Assembly: GCA_005800815.1 (NCBI GenBank)
Contig: SYEK01000006.1
Coordinates: 53,590-117,589, forward strand
Direction: 5' to 3'
From: Actinomycetota bacterium
GTDB lineage: Bacteria; Actinomycetota; Actinomycetes; Nanopelagicales; Nanopelagicaceae
Length of the DNA: 64,000 bases
Part shown: positions 27,588-36,754 of the stretch, piece by piece
How positions within the stretch are numbered: position 1 is the stretch's first letter
Layout: the number at the start of each line of letters is the position of its first letter
Program-made: the position numbers and the translations under genes
Notes under the pieces: generated by a model
Database searches by the model: none
What the model saw: only the letters and a program-made list of their open reading frames with translations
Told to the model about the DNA's origin: nothing

Positions 27588-30500
27588 TTAACTTGCATCA
27601 GATTCACGTAGGCGTTGTGAGATGACCTCACTCACGCCATCTCCGCGCATAGTCACACCATAGAGAGCATCGGCTATCTCCATGGTGCGCTTTTGATGAG
27701 TAATGACAATCAACTGTGAACTCGCTCGTAACTCTTCAAGGATGCCAAGAAGACGGCCAAGGTTGACATCATCGAGTGCGGCCTCAACCTCATCAAGGAC
27801 ATAGAACGGACTTGGGCGAGCCTTGAAGATAGCAATGAGAATGGCAACGGCCGTCAAAGCCTTCTCTCCACCAGAAAGGAGCGACAGGCGCTTGATGCGC
27901 TTACCTGGTGGGCGCGCCTCAACATCGACCCCACTCGTCAAAGGATTTTCTGGATCTATCAAGATCAAGCGACCATCACCACCTGGGAACATTCTGGCGA
28001 AGATATCCTCAAAGTGCCGCGCTGTATCCTCGAATGCCTCTACAAAAATCATCTGCACCCGGTCATCGACCTCCTTGATAATCTCCAACAGATCCCTCTT
28101 TGTGCTCTTCAAATCCTCTAATTGATGGGCTAGAAATTTCAGCCGCTCTTCAAGGGAGGAGAACTCCTCAAGGGCTAGAGGATTGATCTTTCCCAGCAGG
28201 TTCAAAGAGCGCTCAGCCGATGCCAGACGCTTCTCTTGTTGATCACGTCGGTATGGAATCAACTCGGTCGTGACGATCTCTCCCGCCTCATTTTCAAAGA
28301 AGGTAGGAACATCCTTATCTGGGCCATATTGCGAGACTAGAGTCTGGGTGTCTATTGCAAACTCTTCCACAGTTTTGTTCTCAAGGGATTCAATTCGCAT
28401 TCGCTGCTCAGCACGTGCGATCTCATCACGGTGCACGCTCGATGTCAATGAATCGAGCTCTATAACTAACTCGCGACCCCGAGTTCTCACACTGAGTGTC
28501 TCACCCTCTCGATAGACCCGTGACTCCTCAAGGCGGGCCCGTTCGATAGCCGCCATAGATATAGAGCGCTCGATGTGAATCAACACCTCATATGCCGCCT
28601 CGGCAACAGCCTGTGAGATCAGCGCGGCACGAGCACGTGCGCCCCGGCGAATGAGGGCTCGCTCTGATGCATCTCGCTCTGCACGGGCCGAATCCTCCAG
28701 TGCCCTGGCACGGCTGCTCACCGAAGTCAGGCGCTCTTCAATAGTGCGCACGGCAAGGCGTGCCTCTACCTCTGCAGTACGCGCCACTGAGACTGCACTG
28801 CGAAGATTTTCTGTAAATGTGTGATCGGGTTCGGCAACTACCCCCTGTTGATGAAGTTGGTTCTGGGCAATAGATAATTCGCCCTCATCGCGAGATTTCG
28901 CTATTCGAGCCTCATTGATGCTGGCATCCAAGCGATCTACCTCAGCCATAGCAGATTTCACGTTCTGGCCAGCAACTACTAACTGTTCGGTAAGTGCGCT
29001 GATATGCGCATCGGATTCATTGAGCTTAGATACTATGAGGTCAAAATCGCTTTGCCGACTAACAAGATTGCCTTCATGTGTGGAGATCTCAAACTTCAAA
29101 CGATCACAGGTGTGTCCTACCTCTGTGAGCTTTTTCTCGAGCTCACCTACAAAAGCCTTTATTTCAATCAGAGATGGGGATAAAGCCGATCCACCTCGAG
29201 CACGGGAGGAGGTAATAAGATCACCATCGCGGGTAACAACGGTGAGGGTTGGATGTGATTGAAGAATAGATTGGGCATCGCGCGCAGATTCCGCAACGAC
29301 AATCTGAGCCATAAGTGATGCTATAAGCGGAGTTAACACATCTGAGTGGACATGAGATGCCAAGGATGTGAGCCCAGATGGGATGAGGGACTGTGTGATA
29401 GCACCATCATTAAAGACCAGGAGGTCGGCCCTACCCAGATTTTCACTTCGTAAAGTGGCTAACGCGGTAACCGCCGAGGCTAAATCTTTGATAACGAGCG
29501 CATCGGCTAGAGTCCCGAAAGCAGCATCAGCAGCTAACTCCCAACCTGAATCGATTGTGATCAGAGTTGCGATGGAGCCTAGAATCTGGAGACCACGCGG
29601 ATCACCGAGCAAAGCAGATGCACCATCACGGTTTTGTGAAGTTAACCTCATCGCCTCAAGCTTTGATTCGATGCCTAATCGCTCTCGATCACAAAAGCGC
29701 TCGGACTCAGTCAACCCATGTAAAGTGGACTTTGCCGACTCAAGGGCGGATTTAGCGCTCTCAAACTGCCAATCCAAGCTTTTCTCTCCCGCATCTGCTC
29801 CTGCAAGATCAACTTCGAAGGCTGAGTATGCACGGGCAGCGGTATCGGCGCGATTCTGTGCATCACCACGAGCACGCATTAATCTCTCGATCTCCTCAGA
29901 GATAGCCTCGAGTCTGGCTTGTAGCGATTTGATGTGACCCTCCTGGCGGGCAGTGCCCTCACGCGCATCAGCGATTGCCCGCATCGCAGCAGCTATCTTG
30001 TCCTCATCAGATTTCAAAGCCTGCTCGCTTTGTGCAAGTGTCTGCGATGCACTCTCGAGTATCTGTTGGGATGAAATGACATTTGCGCGCAAGGAAGCCT
30101 CCTCTTGGCGCAATACCATCGCATCTCTATCAATCACCTGCGGATCACGGCCAGATGTGCGTGCCTCTTCAGCCTCTTCATTGAGAAAACGTGAGCGCTC
30201 TTGTGCAAGTGATTGTGTTCCGCGCAGTTTCTCGCGCAGTGAGTTTAATTGGTAGTAGGTCTCTTGCGCTGTGATGAGTTGTGGGCCTTCAATCGCAGAT
30301 TGTGCATCAAGTGCCTCTTCACGTTTACGGATTGAGTTAACTTCAGCCTCCACCGTTGAGCGCCGCTCACGTAATACAGTCTCATCAGCCACCTCCGCGT
30401 CAAGGAGTTTTGAGAGCGAGATAAAATCATCGGCTAGTAGCCGGAGTTTTGCATCACGTAGATCTGCCTGAATCGTTGCCGCTTTCTTGGCAACTTCAGC

Positions 30501-31124
30501 CTGCTTGCCAAGTGGACGCAACTGACGTCGCAGTTCAACGGTCAAATCCTGGACACGCGCAAGATTTGTCTGCATAGAATCTAGCTTGCGAAGCGCTTTT
30601 TCCTTGCGCTTACGGTGCTTGAGCACGCCTGCCGCCTCTTCAATAAATCCCCGTCGCTCATCAGGTGTGGCCATACAAATCGCATCTAGTTGGCCCTGGC
30701 CAACGATGACGTGCATCTCACGGCCGATTCCTGAGTCACTTAGAAGCTCCTGGATATCTAATAGCCGAGTTGCCTCACCATTTATCTGGTATTCACTATG
30801 ACCGTTGCGAAAGAGTATGCGAGAAATAGTGACTTCGGTATAGTCAATCGGCAGAGCACCATCTGTGTTATCGATTGTGAGTGCTACCTCGGCTCGACCC
30901 AGGGGTGCACGCCCGCTGGTGCCAGCGAAAATCACATCTTCCATCTTTCCACCACGCAGAGATTTCGCCCCCTGCTCGCCCATCACCCATGTGAGCGCAT
31001 CGACAACGTTACTTTTACCCGATCCATTAGGACCGACCACACACGTGATACCCGGTTCTAGGCGCAAAGTGGTAGCCGAGGCGAAGGTCTTGAAGCCCTT
31101 GAGGGTCATGCTCTTCAAATACAC
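27588..31124 (-). CDS. smc: Chromosome segregation protein SMC
   Basis: Condensin ATPase of 1178 residues that loads at parS and organises the chromosome. Walker A GPNGSGKSNVVD begins at residue 31. Long coiled coils flank a hinge around residues 500-650 (DPRGLQILGSIATLI). The C-terminal head contains the signature LLSGGEKALTAVA and Walker B FYVLDEVEAALDD. The start is GTG at 31122-31124, with TAGGTT 6 bases upstream in the leaderless pattern. Lies between rnc and ftsY as in other actinobacteria, but with no fpg gene between rnc and smc. Confidence 0.97.
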   Translation of the reverse strand: MYLKSMTLKGFKTFASATTLRLEPGITCVVGPNGSGKSNVVDALTWVMGEQGAKSLRGGKMEDVIFAGTSGRAPLGRAEVALTIDNTDGALPIDYTEVTISRILFRNGHSEYQINGEATRLLDIQELLSDSGIGREMHVIVGQGQLDAICMATPDERRGFIEEAAGVLKHRKRKEKALRKLDSMQTNLARVQDLTVELRRQLRPLGKQAEVAKKAATIQADLRDAKLRLLADDFISLSKLLDAEVADETVLRERRSTVEAEVNSIRKREEALDAQSAIEGPQLITAQETYYQLNSLREKLRGTQSLAQERSRFLNEEAEEARTSGRDPQVIDRDAMVLRQEEASLRANVISSQQILESASQTLAQSEQALKSDEDKIAAAMRAIADAREGTARQEGHIKSLQARLEAISEEIERLMRARGDAQNRADTAARAYSAFEVDLAGADAGEKSLDWQFESAKSALESAKSTLHGLTESERFCDRERLGIESKLEAMRLTSQNRDGASALLGDPRGLQILGSIATLITIDSGWELAADAAFGTLADALVIKDLASAVTALATLRSENLGRADLLVFNDGAITQSLIPSGLTSLASHVHSDVLTPLIASLMAQIVVAESARDAQSILQSHPTLTVVTRDGDLITSSRARGGSALSPSLIEIKAFVGELEKKLTEVGHTCDRLKFEISTHEGNLVSRQSDFDLIVSKLNESDAHISALTEQLVVAGQNVKSAMAEVDRLDASINEARIAKSRDEGELSIAQNQLHQQGVVAEPDHTFTENLRSAVSVARTAEVEARLAVRTIEERLTSVSSRARALEDSARAERDASERALIRRGARARAALISQAVAEAAYEVLIHIERSISMAAIERARLEESRVYREGETLSVRTRGRELVIELDSLTSSVHRDEIARAEQRMRIESLENKTVEEFAIDTQTLVSQYGPDKDVPTFFENEAGEIVTTELIPYRRDQQEKRLASAERSLNLLGKINPLALEEFSSLEERLKFLAHQLEDLKSTKRDLLEIIKEVDDRVQMIFVEAFEDTARHFEDIFARMFPGGDGRLILIDPENPLTSGVDVEARPPGKRIKRLSLLSGGEKALTAVAILIAIFKARPSPFYVLDEVEAALDDVNLGRLLGILEELRASSQLIVITHQKRTMEIADALYGVTMRGDGVSEVISQRLRESDAS

Positions 31125-31136
31125 GCGCCAAACCTA
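31125..31136 (-). promoter_or_regulatory. Putative leaderless promoter of smc
   Basis: TAGGTT (complement of 31131-31136), then TGGCGC and the GTG start codon. A leaderless GTG would be accepted by actinobacterial ribosomes. Confidence 0.35.
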
Positions 31137-31164
31137 TCGCCTTACTCCCATATTTTTAGGGGAT

Positions 31165-31827
31165 TTAAGGCTGCGGCAACTCGATTTTTAAGGCCTCATA
31201 GGCAATGCGTGCTGCGATCTGTTCTGCTTCGCGCTTGCTCTTACCAACACCTTGACCAACCTGAACACCTGCCACCATTGCAATGGCCGTGAAACTCTTG
31301 TCGTGATCTGGGCCCTCGTCGCTGACTATATATTCAGGTACGCCTCTATTAAGAGCGGCAATCAACTCTTGTAGAGCCGTCTTGCCATCAAGACCTGCAC
31401 CACGTGCAATCGCAGATTCCATTGTTGGGCCAATCAATCTGGTGACTATTTGTGCACAGATATCAAAGCCACACTGCAGATAGATTGCACCAATGAGTGC
31501 CTCAAGAGCATCGGCCAAAAGAGAGTTCTTATCTCGCCCACCTGTGACCTCTTCACCTTTTCCTAGGCGAATATACTTTCCTAAATCCAGATCACGAGCG
31601 ATATCTGCAAGAGCACGCATGTTGACAACACCTGATCGAAGTGGGGACAAATGACTTTCATCAAAATCTGGGTAGCGTCTGTACAACTCCTCGGTGACAA
31701 TCAGACCAAGAACTGAATCGCCTAAAAACTCAAGGCGCTCATTTGTCTCTTTGCTTGCAGACTCATAGGCAAAGGAGCGATGGGTAAGTGCTAACTCTAA
31801 AAGAGAGGGTTCAATAACGACCCCCAA
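31165..31827 (-). CDS. rnc: Ribonuclease III
   Basis: Double-strand-specific endoribonuclease for rRNA and mRNA processing. Catalytic signature NERLEFLGDSVLGLIV, then the second acidic cluster in NSLLADALEALIGAIYL, and a C-terminal dsRBD (GKTALQELI ... GVGKSKREAEQIAARIAYEAL). The start is uncertain. TTG at 31827 gives 220 residues but has no ribosome binding site; the frame is open upstream through codons reading LNDQLG, which resembles the usual N-terminus. A CTG at 31851 with AGAGG 6 bases before it would add 8 residues. Confidence 0.93.
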   Translation of the reverse strand: MGVVIEPSLLELALTHRSFAYESASKETNERLEFLGDSVLGLIVTEELYRRYPDFDESHLSPLRSGVVNMRALADIARDLDLGKYIRLGKGEEVTGGRDKNSLLADALEALIGAIYLQCGFDICAQIVTRLIGPTMESAIARGAGLDGKTALQELIAALNRGVPEYIVSDEGPDHDKSFTAIAMVAGVQVGQGVGKSKREAEQIAARIAYEALKIELPQP

Positions 31828-31852
31828 CTGATCATTGAGCGACGAGCTCAGA

Positions 31853-32026
31853 TCAGACCTCTAATACCTGGCGACGGTTGTAGGTACCGCAGGTCGGGCA
31901 GGCGGTATGGGAGAGCTTTGGCTGTTGACACTGGATACACGTTGCCAGAGATGCAGCGGTTGTCTTCCACTGGCTGCGGCGCGAGCGCGTCTTAGAGCGC
32001 GAGGTCTTTCGCTTTGGTACTGGCAC
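31853..32026 (-). CDS. rpmF: 50S ribosomal protein bL32
   Basis: 57-residue large-subunit protein too short for most gene callers. It begins (GTG) PVPKRKTSRSKTRSRRSQWK, the bL32 signature, and contains four cysteines at 30, 33, 43 and 46 (CIQC ... CPTC) for one zinc. It lies between the DUF177 gene and rnc, the standard DUF177-rpmF-rnc order. The start codon is GTG at 32024-32026, preceded by AAAAAGAAGAGAG. Confidence 0.95.
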   Translation of the reverse strand: MPVPKRKTSRSKTRSRRSQWKTTAASLATCIQCQQPKLSHTACPTCGTYNRRQVLEV

Positions 32027-32082
32027 TTTTTGGCTCTCTTCTTTTTAGGCGAGGTGCAGGATGCAAGTATCCCTCAAAAACC

Positions 32083-32658
32083 CTAATTTTTGAAATCGGG
32101 CTCTTCATTAGCCAGAGTGGCCAGGCCTGCCCAACGCGCATCAATTACCTCATGAGCGTGACTTTCGGGTAGTTCTACCCACTTGCCACCACACTCTGGA
32201 CAAAGCCCAGCACAATCATCATCGCACAATGGATTACTAGGAAGGGCCAACACGATGGCATCACGAATGGGGCTCTCCAGATTCATTACGTCGCCATCCA
32301 TGAGGAGCTCATCCTCAACATCTAGATCATCAGGAATGGCTCCACGCTTTTTACGATCCAGTTTTTGCGCATAGAGATAGAGCTCTTGAATCTTTCTCTC
32401 CACTGAGATTTCAATTGGATCCAGGCAGCGCCCACATTCACCCTTGGCGATTGCAAATATATTCGCACTCAGCAAAACACCCTCAGCCACTGACTCAAGG
32501 CGCGCATCTACCTCGATGACATCTCCCACAGGAACTGCAATCAGTGCAATACCAACTTTTTCAGGGACTTCGATATCGAGCTCATACTCTTTCATCTCAC
32601 CGGTCCGACGCGGCAACTCGTAAGTGTTGAGTTTATAGACCTCTAAGGGCTGGGACAT
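32083..32658 (-). CDS. DUF177 (YceD) family protein
   Basis: Conserved protein encoded upstream of rpmF, linked in bacteria and plastids to 23S rRNA/50S accumulation. The 191 residues include ECGRCLDPIEI, an acidic middle, and a zinc-binding-like C-terminus CDDDCAGLCPECGGKW. Five bases separate it from the sepIVA-like gene upstream. Molecular function is not established. Confidence 0.88.
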   Translation of the reverse strand: MSQPLEVYKLNTYELPRRTGEMKEYELDIEVPEKVGIALIAVPVGDVIEVDARLESVAEGVLLSANIFAIAKGECGRCLDPIEISVERKIQELYLYAQKLDRKKRGAIPDDLDVEDELLMDGDVMNLESPIRDAIVLALPSNPLCDDDCAGLCPECGGKWVELPESHAHEVIDARWAGLATLANEEPDFKN

Positions 32659-32663
32659 GAGGA

Positions 32664-33146
32664 TTATTTCTCATCTGAGAGTTGTGCAAGTTCATCTTTA
32701 TCTCCGGCGCCGCCTAGGCGTTCGCGTCCGCGGGCCACCGCATCCTGAGTCTTGTTTAATATGACCTCAAGGGTTGCAAGTCGGCCATCGATGTACTCCT
32801 CAACCTCGGCTTTTTCCTGCAGGCCCTGCTCGCGGGCCTCATCCAAAATTCTACGAGCCTCATCACGAGCCAACTGAACAATTGAGGCCTGCTCGACCAT
32901 ACGTGCAACATCCTCGCGAGCCATTGTGATCATCTGCTCAGCGCTCAGACGTCCCTCTTCTATGATCGCATCACGAGCAGATATCACTTTTTGTGCCGAG
33001 TCAAGGTCAACGGGCAGTCCAGCACGTGCCTCATCAAGAAGCTCTAACATCTCACCACGATGGACCACACAACTAGCAGAGAGTGGAACACCCCGAGCCT
33101 CTTCAATCATTGAGATAGCAGACGCTAATTTTTCAACTGAGTCCAT
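32664..33146 (-). CDS. DivIVA/SepIVA-like coiled-coil protein
   Basis: 160 residues, nearly all predicted alpha-helix with heptads rich in Glu, Arg, Ala and Leu; an early VPLSASCVVHRGEMLELLDE segment is typical of the actinobacterial Rv2927c/SepIVA family. In mycobacteria SepIVA acts in septation and polar growth. Position between coaD and DUF177 matches the mycobacterial Rv2925c-Rv2927c neighbourhood. The role here is inferred from that synteny and the coiled-coil form; other ATP synthase b-like annotations are common for such proteins but unlikely. Confidence 0.75.
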   Translation of the reverse strand: MDSVEKLASAISMIEEARGVPLSASCVVHRGEMLELLDEARAGLPVDLDSAQKVISARDAIIEEGRLSAEQMITMAREDVARMVEQASIVQLARDEARRILDEAREQGLQEKAEVEEYIDGRLATLEVILNKTQDAVARGRERLGGAGDKDELAQLSDEK

Positions 33147-33149
33147 AGG

Positions 33150-33629
33150 TCACTTACCGCCTACTCGTAGTTTGATTGCAGTATTTACGTGCGCAGGAAT
33201 CATACTCGAGACATCTCCCCCATAATGAGCAAGCTCTTTGACGATTGAAGAAGAGAGAAATGAATAGGCCGGAGCCGTTGCCATCAGCATGGTCTCAACA
33301 CCCGAGGCTTGGAGATTGAGTTGTGCCATCTGAAGTTCGTAATCAAAATCGGTTACGGCTCGAAGGCCTTTTACGATCGTTGTTATCGAATTGCTCTTGC
33401 AGTAATCAACCAGTAGTCCACTCCACGAATCAACACTGACATTAGGCAGATCAGCGACCGTCTCCCGAATCATTTCTATGCGCTCTGCGACAGAAAAAAA
33501 CGATGACTTAGTCCGATTTTCAAGGACTGCAACGACAATCTGATCGAAGTGATCACTTGCACGTTTGATGATATCGAGATGCCCCAGTGTGATTGGGTCA
33601 AAAGATCCAGGACAGACGGCACGCTTCAT
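33150..33629 (-). CDS. coaD: Phosphopantetheine adenylyltransferase
   Basis: Penultimate step of CoA synthesis, transferring AMP to 4'-phosphopantetheine. The nucleotidyltransferase motif is PGSFDPITLGHLDII (T/HxGH at residues ~15-18) and the C-terminal SSSIVKELA closes the ATP site. 159 residues, as usual. ATG at 33629 follows TAGCGT by 7 bases, suggesting a promoter that drives coaD, sepIVA-like, DUF177, rpmF and rnc. Confidence 0.97.
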   Translation of the reverse strand: MKRAVCPGSFDPITLGHLDIIKRASDHFDQIVVAVLENRTKSSFFSVAERIEMIRETVADLPNVSVDSWSGLLVDYCKSNSITTIVKGLRAVTDFDYELQMAQLNLQASGVETMLMATAPAYSFLSSSIVKELAHYGGDVSSMIPAHVNTAIKLRVGGK

Positions 33630-33642
33630 GGTTCACACGCTA
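33630..33642 (-). promoter_or_regulatory. Putative leaderless promoter of coaD
   Basis: TAGCGT (complement of 33637-33642), then GTGAACC and ATG. Located in the 39-base gap after rsmD. Confidence 0.38.
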
Positions 33643-33668
33643 GCAAGAGATAGCCTGGTAATCCATTC

Positions 33669-34238
33669 TCATGGCACATAATGGCCATAGAAGATACTCG
33701 CAGCGCCATATTTCCTCTCGCGTGCGCCAGTAAAGCCATCAGGCCAACTAAATTTTGATCCCTTGGTAGTCCGCTCCACGGCAATCAATGCATCAGCTTT
33801 CAAGAACTGGCCAATATGAAGTTTGGTCAGGAGCTCCTGAACTTCATCGTCGGTGAAATTAAATGGTGGATCTATATAGATGATGTGGTACTGCTTTTTG
33901 GGCATATCACTGAGAAAGCGTTGAGCAGACATCGCATATAATTCGAACTCACCAACAGGCTGGCTCTTCTTGACTAAGGCATAGTTATTCTCAATAGACT
34001 TTTGTGCATCAACATCACGCTCAATGATATGCACGATGGATGCCCCTCTGGATAATGCCTCTAATCCAATTGCGCCAGAGCCACCAAATAAATCTAAGAC
34101 GTGCAAACCTAAGAAGTCACCAAATTCAGAGAGAAGAGAGGAGAATAACCCCTCTCGTGCACGATCAGATGTCGGCCTCGTCGCACCTGAAACAGTTCCC
34201 AAGGTGCGACCCTTTGCTACCCCTGCGATGATTCTCAC
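33669..34238 (-). CDS. rsmD: 16S rRNA (guanine(966)-N2)-methyltransferase
   Basis: SAM-dependent methyltransferase making m2G966 in the 16S rRNA. Motif I DLFGGSGAIGLEALSRGA and the catalytic IIYIDPPF are clear; the N-terminus RIIAGVAKGRTLGT...TRPTSDRAREGLFS is diagnostic of RsmD. 189 residues; GTG start at 34236-34238 with AAGGG 7 bases upstream inside the recG end. Pairs with coaD downstream, as in many bacteria. Confidence 0.95.
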   Translation of the reverse strand: MRIIAGVAKGRTLGTVSGATRPTSDRAREGLFSSLLSEFGDFLGLHVLDLFGGSGAIGLEALSRGASIVHIIERDVDAQKSIENNYALVKKSQPVGEFELYAMSAQRFLSDMPKKQYHIIYIDPPFNFTDDEVQELLTKLHIGQFLKADALIAVERTTKGSKFSWPDGFTGARERKYGAASIFYGHYVP

Positions 34239-34241
34239 CTT

Positions 34242-36413
34242 TTAGCCCTTATCCAGATAGTCAATAGCCGTATCTGTTGCCATGAGCGCGACCTCTCTGG
34301 CAAGAGCAGGATAACTCGCTAGATCTGGTGAGGCTGCGATCACACCCTCGGCATCTGTGCGAGCAACCTCAATCAGGCTCTCATCGCGCAACACTCGTAG
34401 GAGGCGAAGATGCGAACGAGTACCCGATTGATTTGCGCCTAATACATCACCCTCTCTGCGTTGCTCGAGATCGATTCGGGCAAGCTCAAAACCATCTAGG
34501 GTCGCAGCAACTGCATCAAGGCGTACCCGTGCTGGACTATCAAGGGGTGCACCCGTGACCAAAAGACACAGGCCCCCCGATGATCCACGTCCTACGCGAC
34601 CGCGCAGTTGGTGTAGTTGCGAGACACCAAAGCGATCTGCATCCATAATCACCATCATCGTTGCATTTGCCACATCGACACCAACTTCAATCACTGTGGT
34701 GCAAACAAGAACATCTATCTCACCCCCTGCAAATGCCCTCATCGTTGAATCCTTCATATCGCCGCTCTGACGCCCGTGCAGTTGCGCCACACGAAGCCCC
34801 TTGAGTGGGCCCGTTGCAAGACCGGGTGCAAGTTCAGTGACTGAGGCGATATCCGGTGAATCCTGACCGAAGAGGAAGTCGATATCTGCGCTCTCATCGC
34901 TACCAGCTTCGATGCGCGGGGCGACGACATAGACCTGATGACCTGCAGCGACCTCTTCACGAATCCGCTGCCATGCTCGCTCAAGGTAGGCCGGTTTCTC
35001 GAGGACTGCAACGACATGTGTCGTGATGGGTTGGCGTCCTAATGGCAATTCACGCAGAGTCGAGAGATCTAAATCTCCAAAGACGGTCATAGCCACGGTT
35101 CGTGGAATCGGTGTAGCGGTCATGACTAACAAATGAGGCGGCTTGATAGCCTTCACTTTGAGTGCATCACGCTGCTCGACACCGAAACGGTGTTGCTCAT
35201 CAACGACGATCAGACCCAGATCATGGAAGGTGACCTTCTCGCCAAGGAGTGCGTGGGTTCCAATAATTATTCCAGCCCCGCCGCTAGCGGCCAGGGCCAA
35301 AGCCTCTTTGCGAGCAGGCGCACTCTGGGAGCCAGTAATAAGGGTAATGCGTGTCGCCTTATGCCAGCTTCCTATCGTTCCTGCCTGAGCCAACTCTCCC
35401 AAAAGTTTTTCAAATGTGCGCAGGTGTTGGGCTGCTAGAACCTCTGTTGGTGCCAAAAGAGCGGCCTGTCCTTGGCTATCAACCACTGCCAACATCGCTC
35501 GCAGGGCGACGATAGTTTTGCCTGAGCCAACCTCACCTTGTAACAGTCGATGCATGGGATGGGGCTGGGCCAGATCTCCCTCAATCTCTGCAATGACCTC
35601 GAGCTGCCCACTTGTGAGTGTGAAGGGAAGCCTGGCATCAAAGGCCTCCAAGATTCCACCCTTGATTGTCCTACGCGAGATCGAGTTGAGTTTCTTCAAC
35701 TCATTGCGCCGCATCACCAACATGAGCTGGAGTAAGAAAGCCTCATCAAATCTCAACCTCTCACGCGCGACTTGAGCCTGCTCCAAGTCGCTTGGAGTGT
35801 GCAGGGCGATGAGAGCCTGAGCAAGGCTTGGATATTTGTGAGTGCTTCTAATCTGCTCTGGTAGATAGTCAGAAAACTCATCCAGAGATGCAATCGCCAT
35901 ATCAACACACTTGGAGATCTTCCAGGATGGCATCTTCGCCGTCGCTGGATAGAGCGGTAGATACTTACCTGCAAAGCCATCGACTGCGCTATCGACATCT
36001 GCGCCATCTGGCACCATCTCATAGTCAGGATGGGCTAACTGTCTCTTGCCGTTAAAAACTCCAACTTTGCCTGCAAATAATCCTTGGCTCCCTACCTTCA
36101 ACTCTTTTTCGCGCCATGCCTGATTGAAGAAGGTAAGAGAGAGCTTGTCCTGCCCATCTGTGACGATGACCTCCAGAATACTGCCCTTTCGCCCACGTAT
36201 CGGACGAGTAGCCGAGCTGTGCACCTGCGCCAAAATCGTTACCTCATCACCTTCATTGAGTTCGGCGATATTTGAGAGCTCCCCGCGGACCATGTATCGA
36301 CGCGGGTAATGACGCATCAAATCCCCCACGGATGTAATGGCAAATGCTTCGGCCAAGACCTTAGATGTGCGATCACCGATGACATCGCAGAGTCTGGTCT
36401 CAAGGTTTGCCAC
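34242..36413 (-). CDS. recG: ATP-dependent DNA helicase RecG
   Basis: Superfamily 2 helicase that remodels stalled forks and branched DNA. The N-terminal wedge/OB domain (about 50-150) is followed by the helicase core: GEVGSGKTIVALRAML (Walker A), VVDEQHRFGVEQR (DEQH box), MTATPIPRT, and motif VI QLRGRVGRG. The GTG at 36413 gives 723 residues beginning ANLETRLCDVIG; an ATG at 36500 would add 29 residues with no RecG similarity. AAAGAGGAGAG lies about 12 bases upstream of the GTG. rsmD follows 3 bases later. Confidence 0.95.
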   Translation of the reverse strand: MANLETRLCDVIGDRTSKVLAEAFAITSVGDLMRHYPRRYMVRGELSNIAELNEGDEVTILAQVHSSATRPIRGRKGSILEVIVTDGQDKLSLTFFNQAWREKELKVGSQGLFAGKVGVFNGKRQLAHPDYEMVPDGADVDSAVDGFAGKYLPLYPATAKMPSWKISKCVDMAIASLDEFSDYLPEQIRSTHKYPSLAQALIALHTPSDLEQAQVARERLRFDEAFLLQLMLVMRRNELKKLNSISRRTIKGGILEAFDARLPFTLTSGQLEVIAEIEGDLAQPHPMHRLLQGEVGSGKTIVALRAMLAVVDSQGQAALLAPTEVLAAQHLRTFEKLLGELAQAGTIGSWHKATRITLITGSQSAPARKEALALAASGGAGIIIGTHALLGEKVTFHDLGLIVVDEQHRFGVEQRDALKVKAIKPPHLLVMTATPIPRTVAMTVFGDLDLSTLRELPLGRQPITTHVVAVLEKPAYLERAWQRIREEVAAGHQVYVVAPRIEAGSDESADIDFLFGQDSPDIASVTELAPGLATGPLKGLRVAQLHGRQSGDMKDSTMRAFAGGEIDVLVCTTVIEVGVDVANATMMVIMDADRFGVSQLHQLRGRVGRGSSGGLCLLVTGAPLDSPARVRLDAVAATLDGFELARIDLEQRREGDVLGANQSGTRSHLRLLRVLRDESLIEVARTDAEGVIAASPDLASYPALAREVALMATDTAIDYLDKG

Positions 36414-36553
36414 GCCTTGATTCTCTCCTCTTTTGAGCCCCTTAGGCTCATGCCACGCGAGGATTGGCGTCTGCCTAGCCCCTCGCGATACCCTTTGCAC
36501 CTGTCCGATAAGGACTTCACAAGAAATTACTTAAGCAACAAAGGAGTATGGCT

Positions 36554-36739
36554 ATGGCAGCAACATGCGATATCTGTGGCAAGGGGCCAAGCTTTGGCAA
36601 CAATGTTTCACACTCAGAGGTAAAGACTCTTCGTCGTTGGAATCCAAATATTCAAAGGGTTCGCACCATGGTTGGTGCTACCCCAAAGCGTCAAAATGTC
36701 TGTAGCTCATGCCTAAAGGCTGGGAAAATTACCCGCTAA
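36554..36739 (+). CDS. rpmB: 50S ribosomal protein bL28
   Basis: 61-residue ribosomal protein. Begins [20 protein letters not shown] and ends [12 protein letters not shown], with two CxxC pairs, so this is a zinc-binding (C+) form. AAAGGAG (36540-36546) is 7 bases before the ATG at 36554, while the ATG at 36548 is too close to it, which decides the start. Flanked by divergent recG and convergent thiL, and followed by a terminator hairpin. Confidence 0.96.
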   Translation: MAATCDICGKGPSFGNNVSHSEVKTLRRWNPNIQRVRTMVGATPKRQNVCSSCLKAGKITR

Positions 36740-36754
36740 TTTTTTTCAAAAAAA

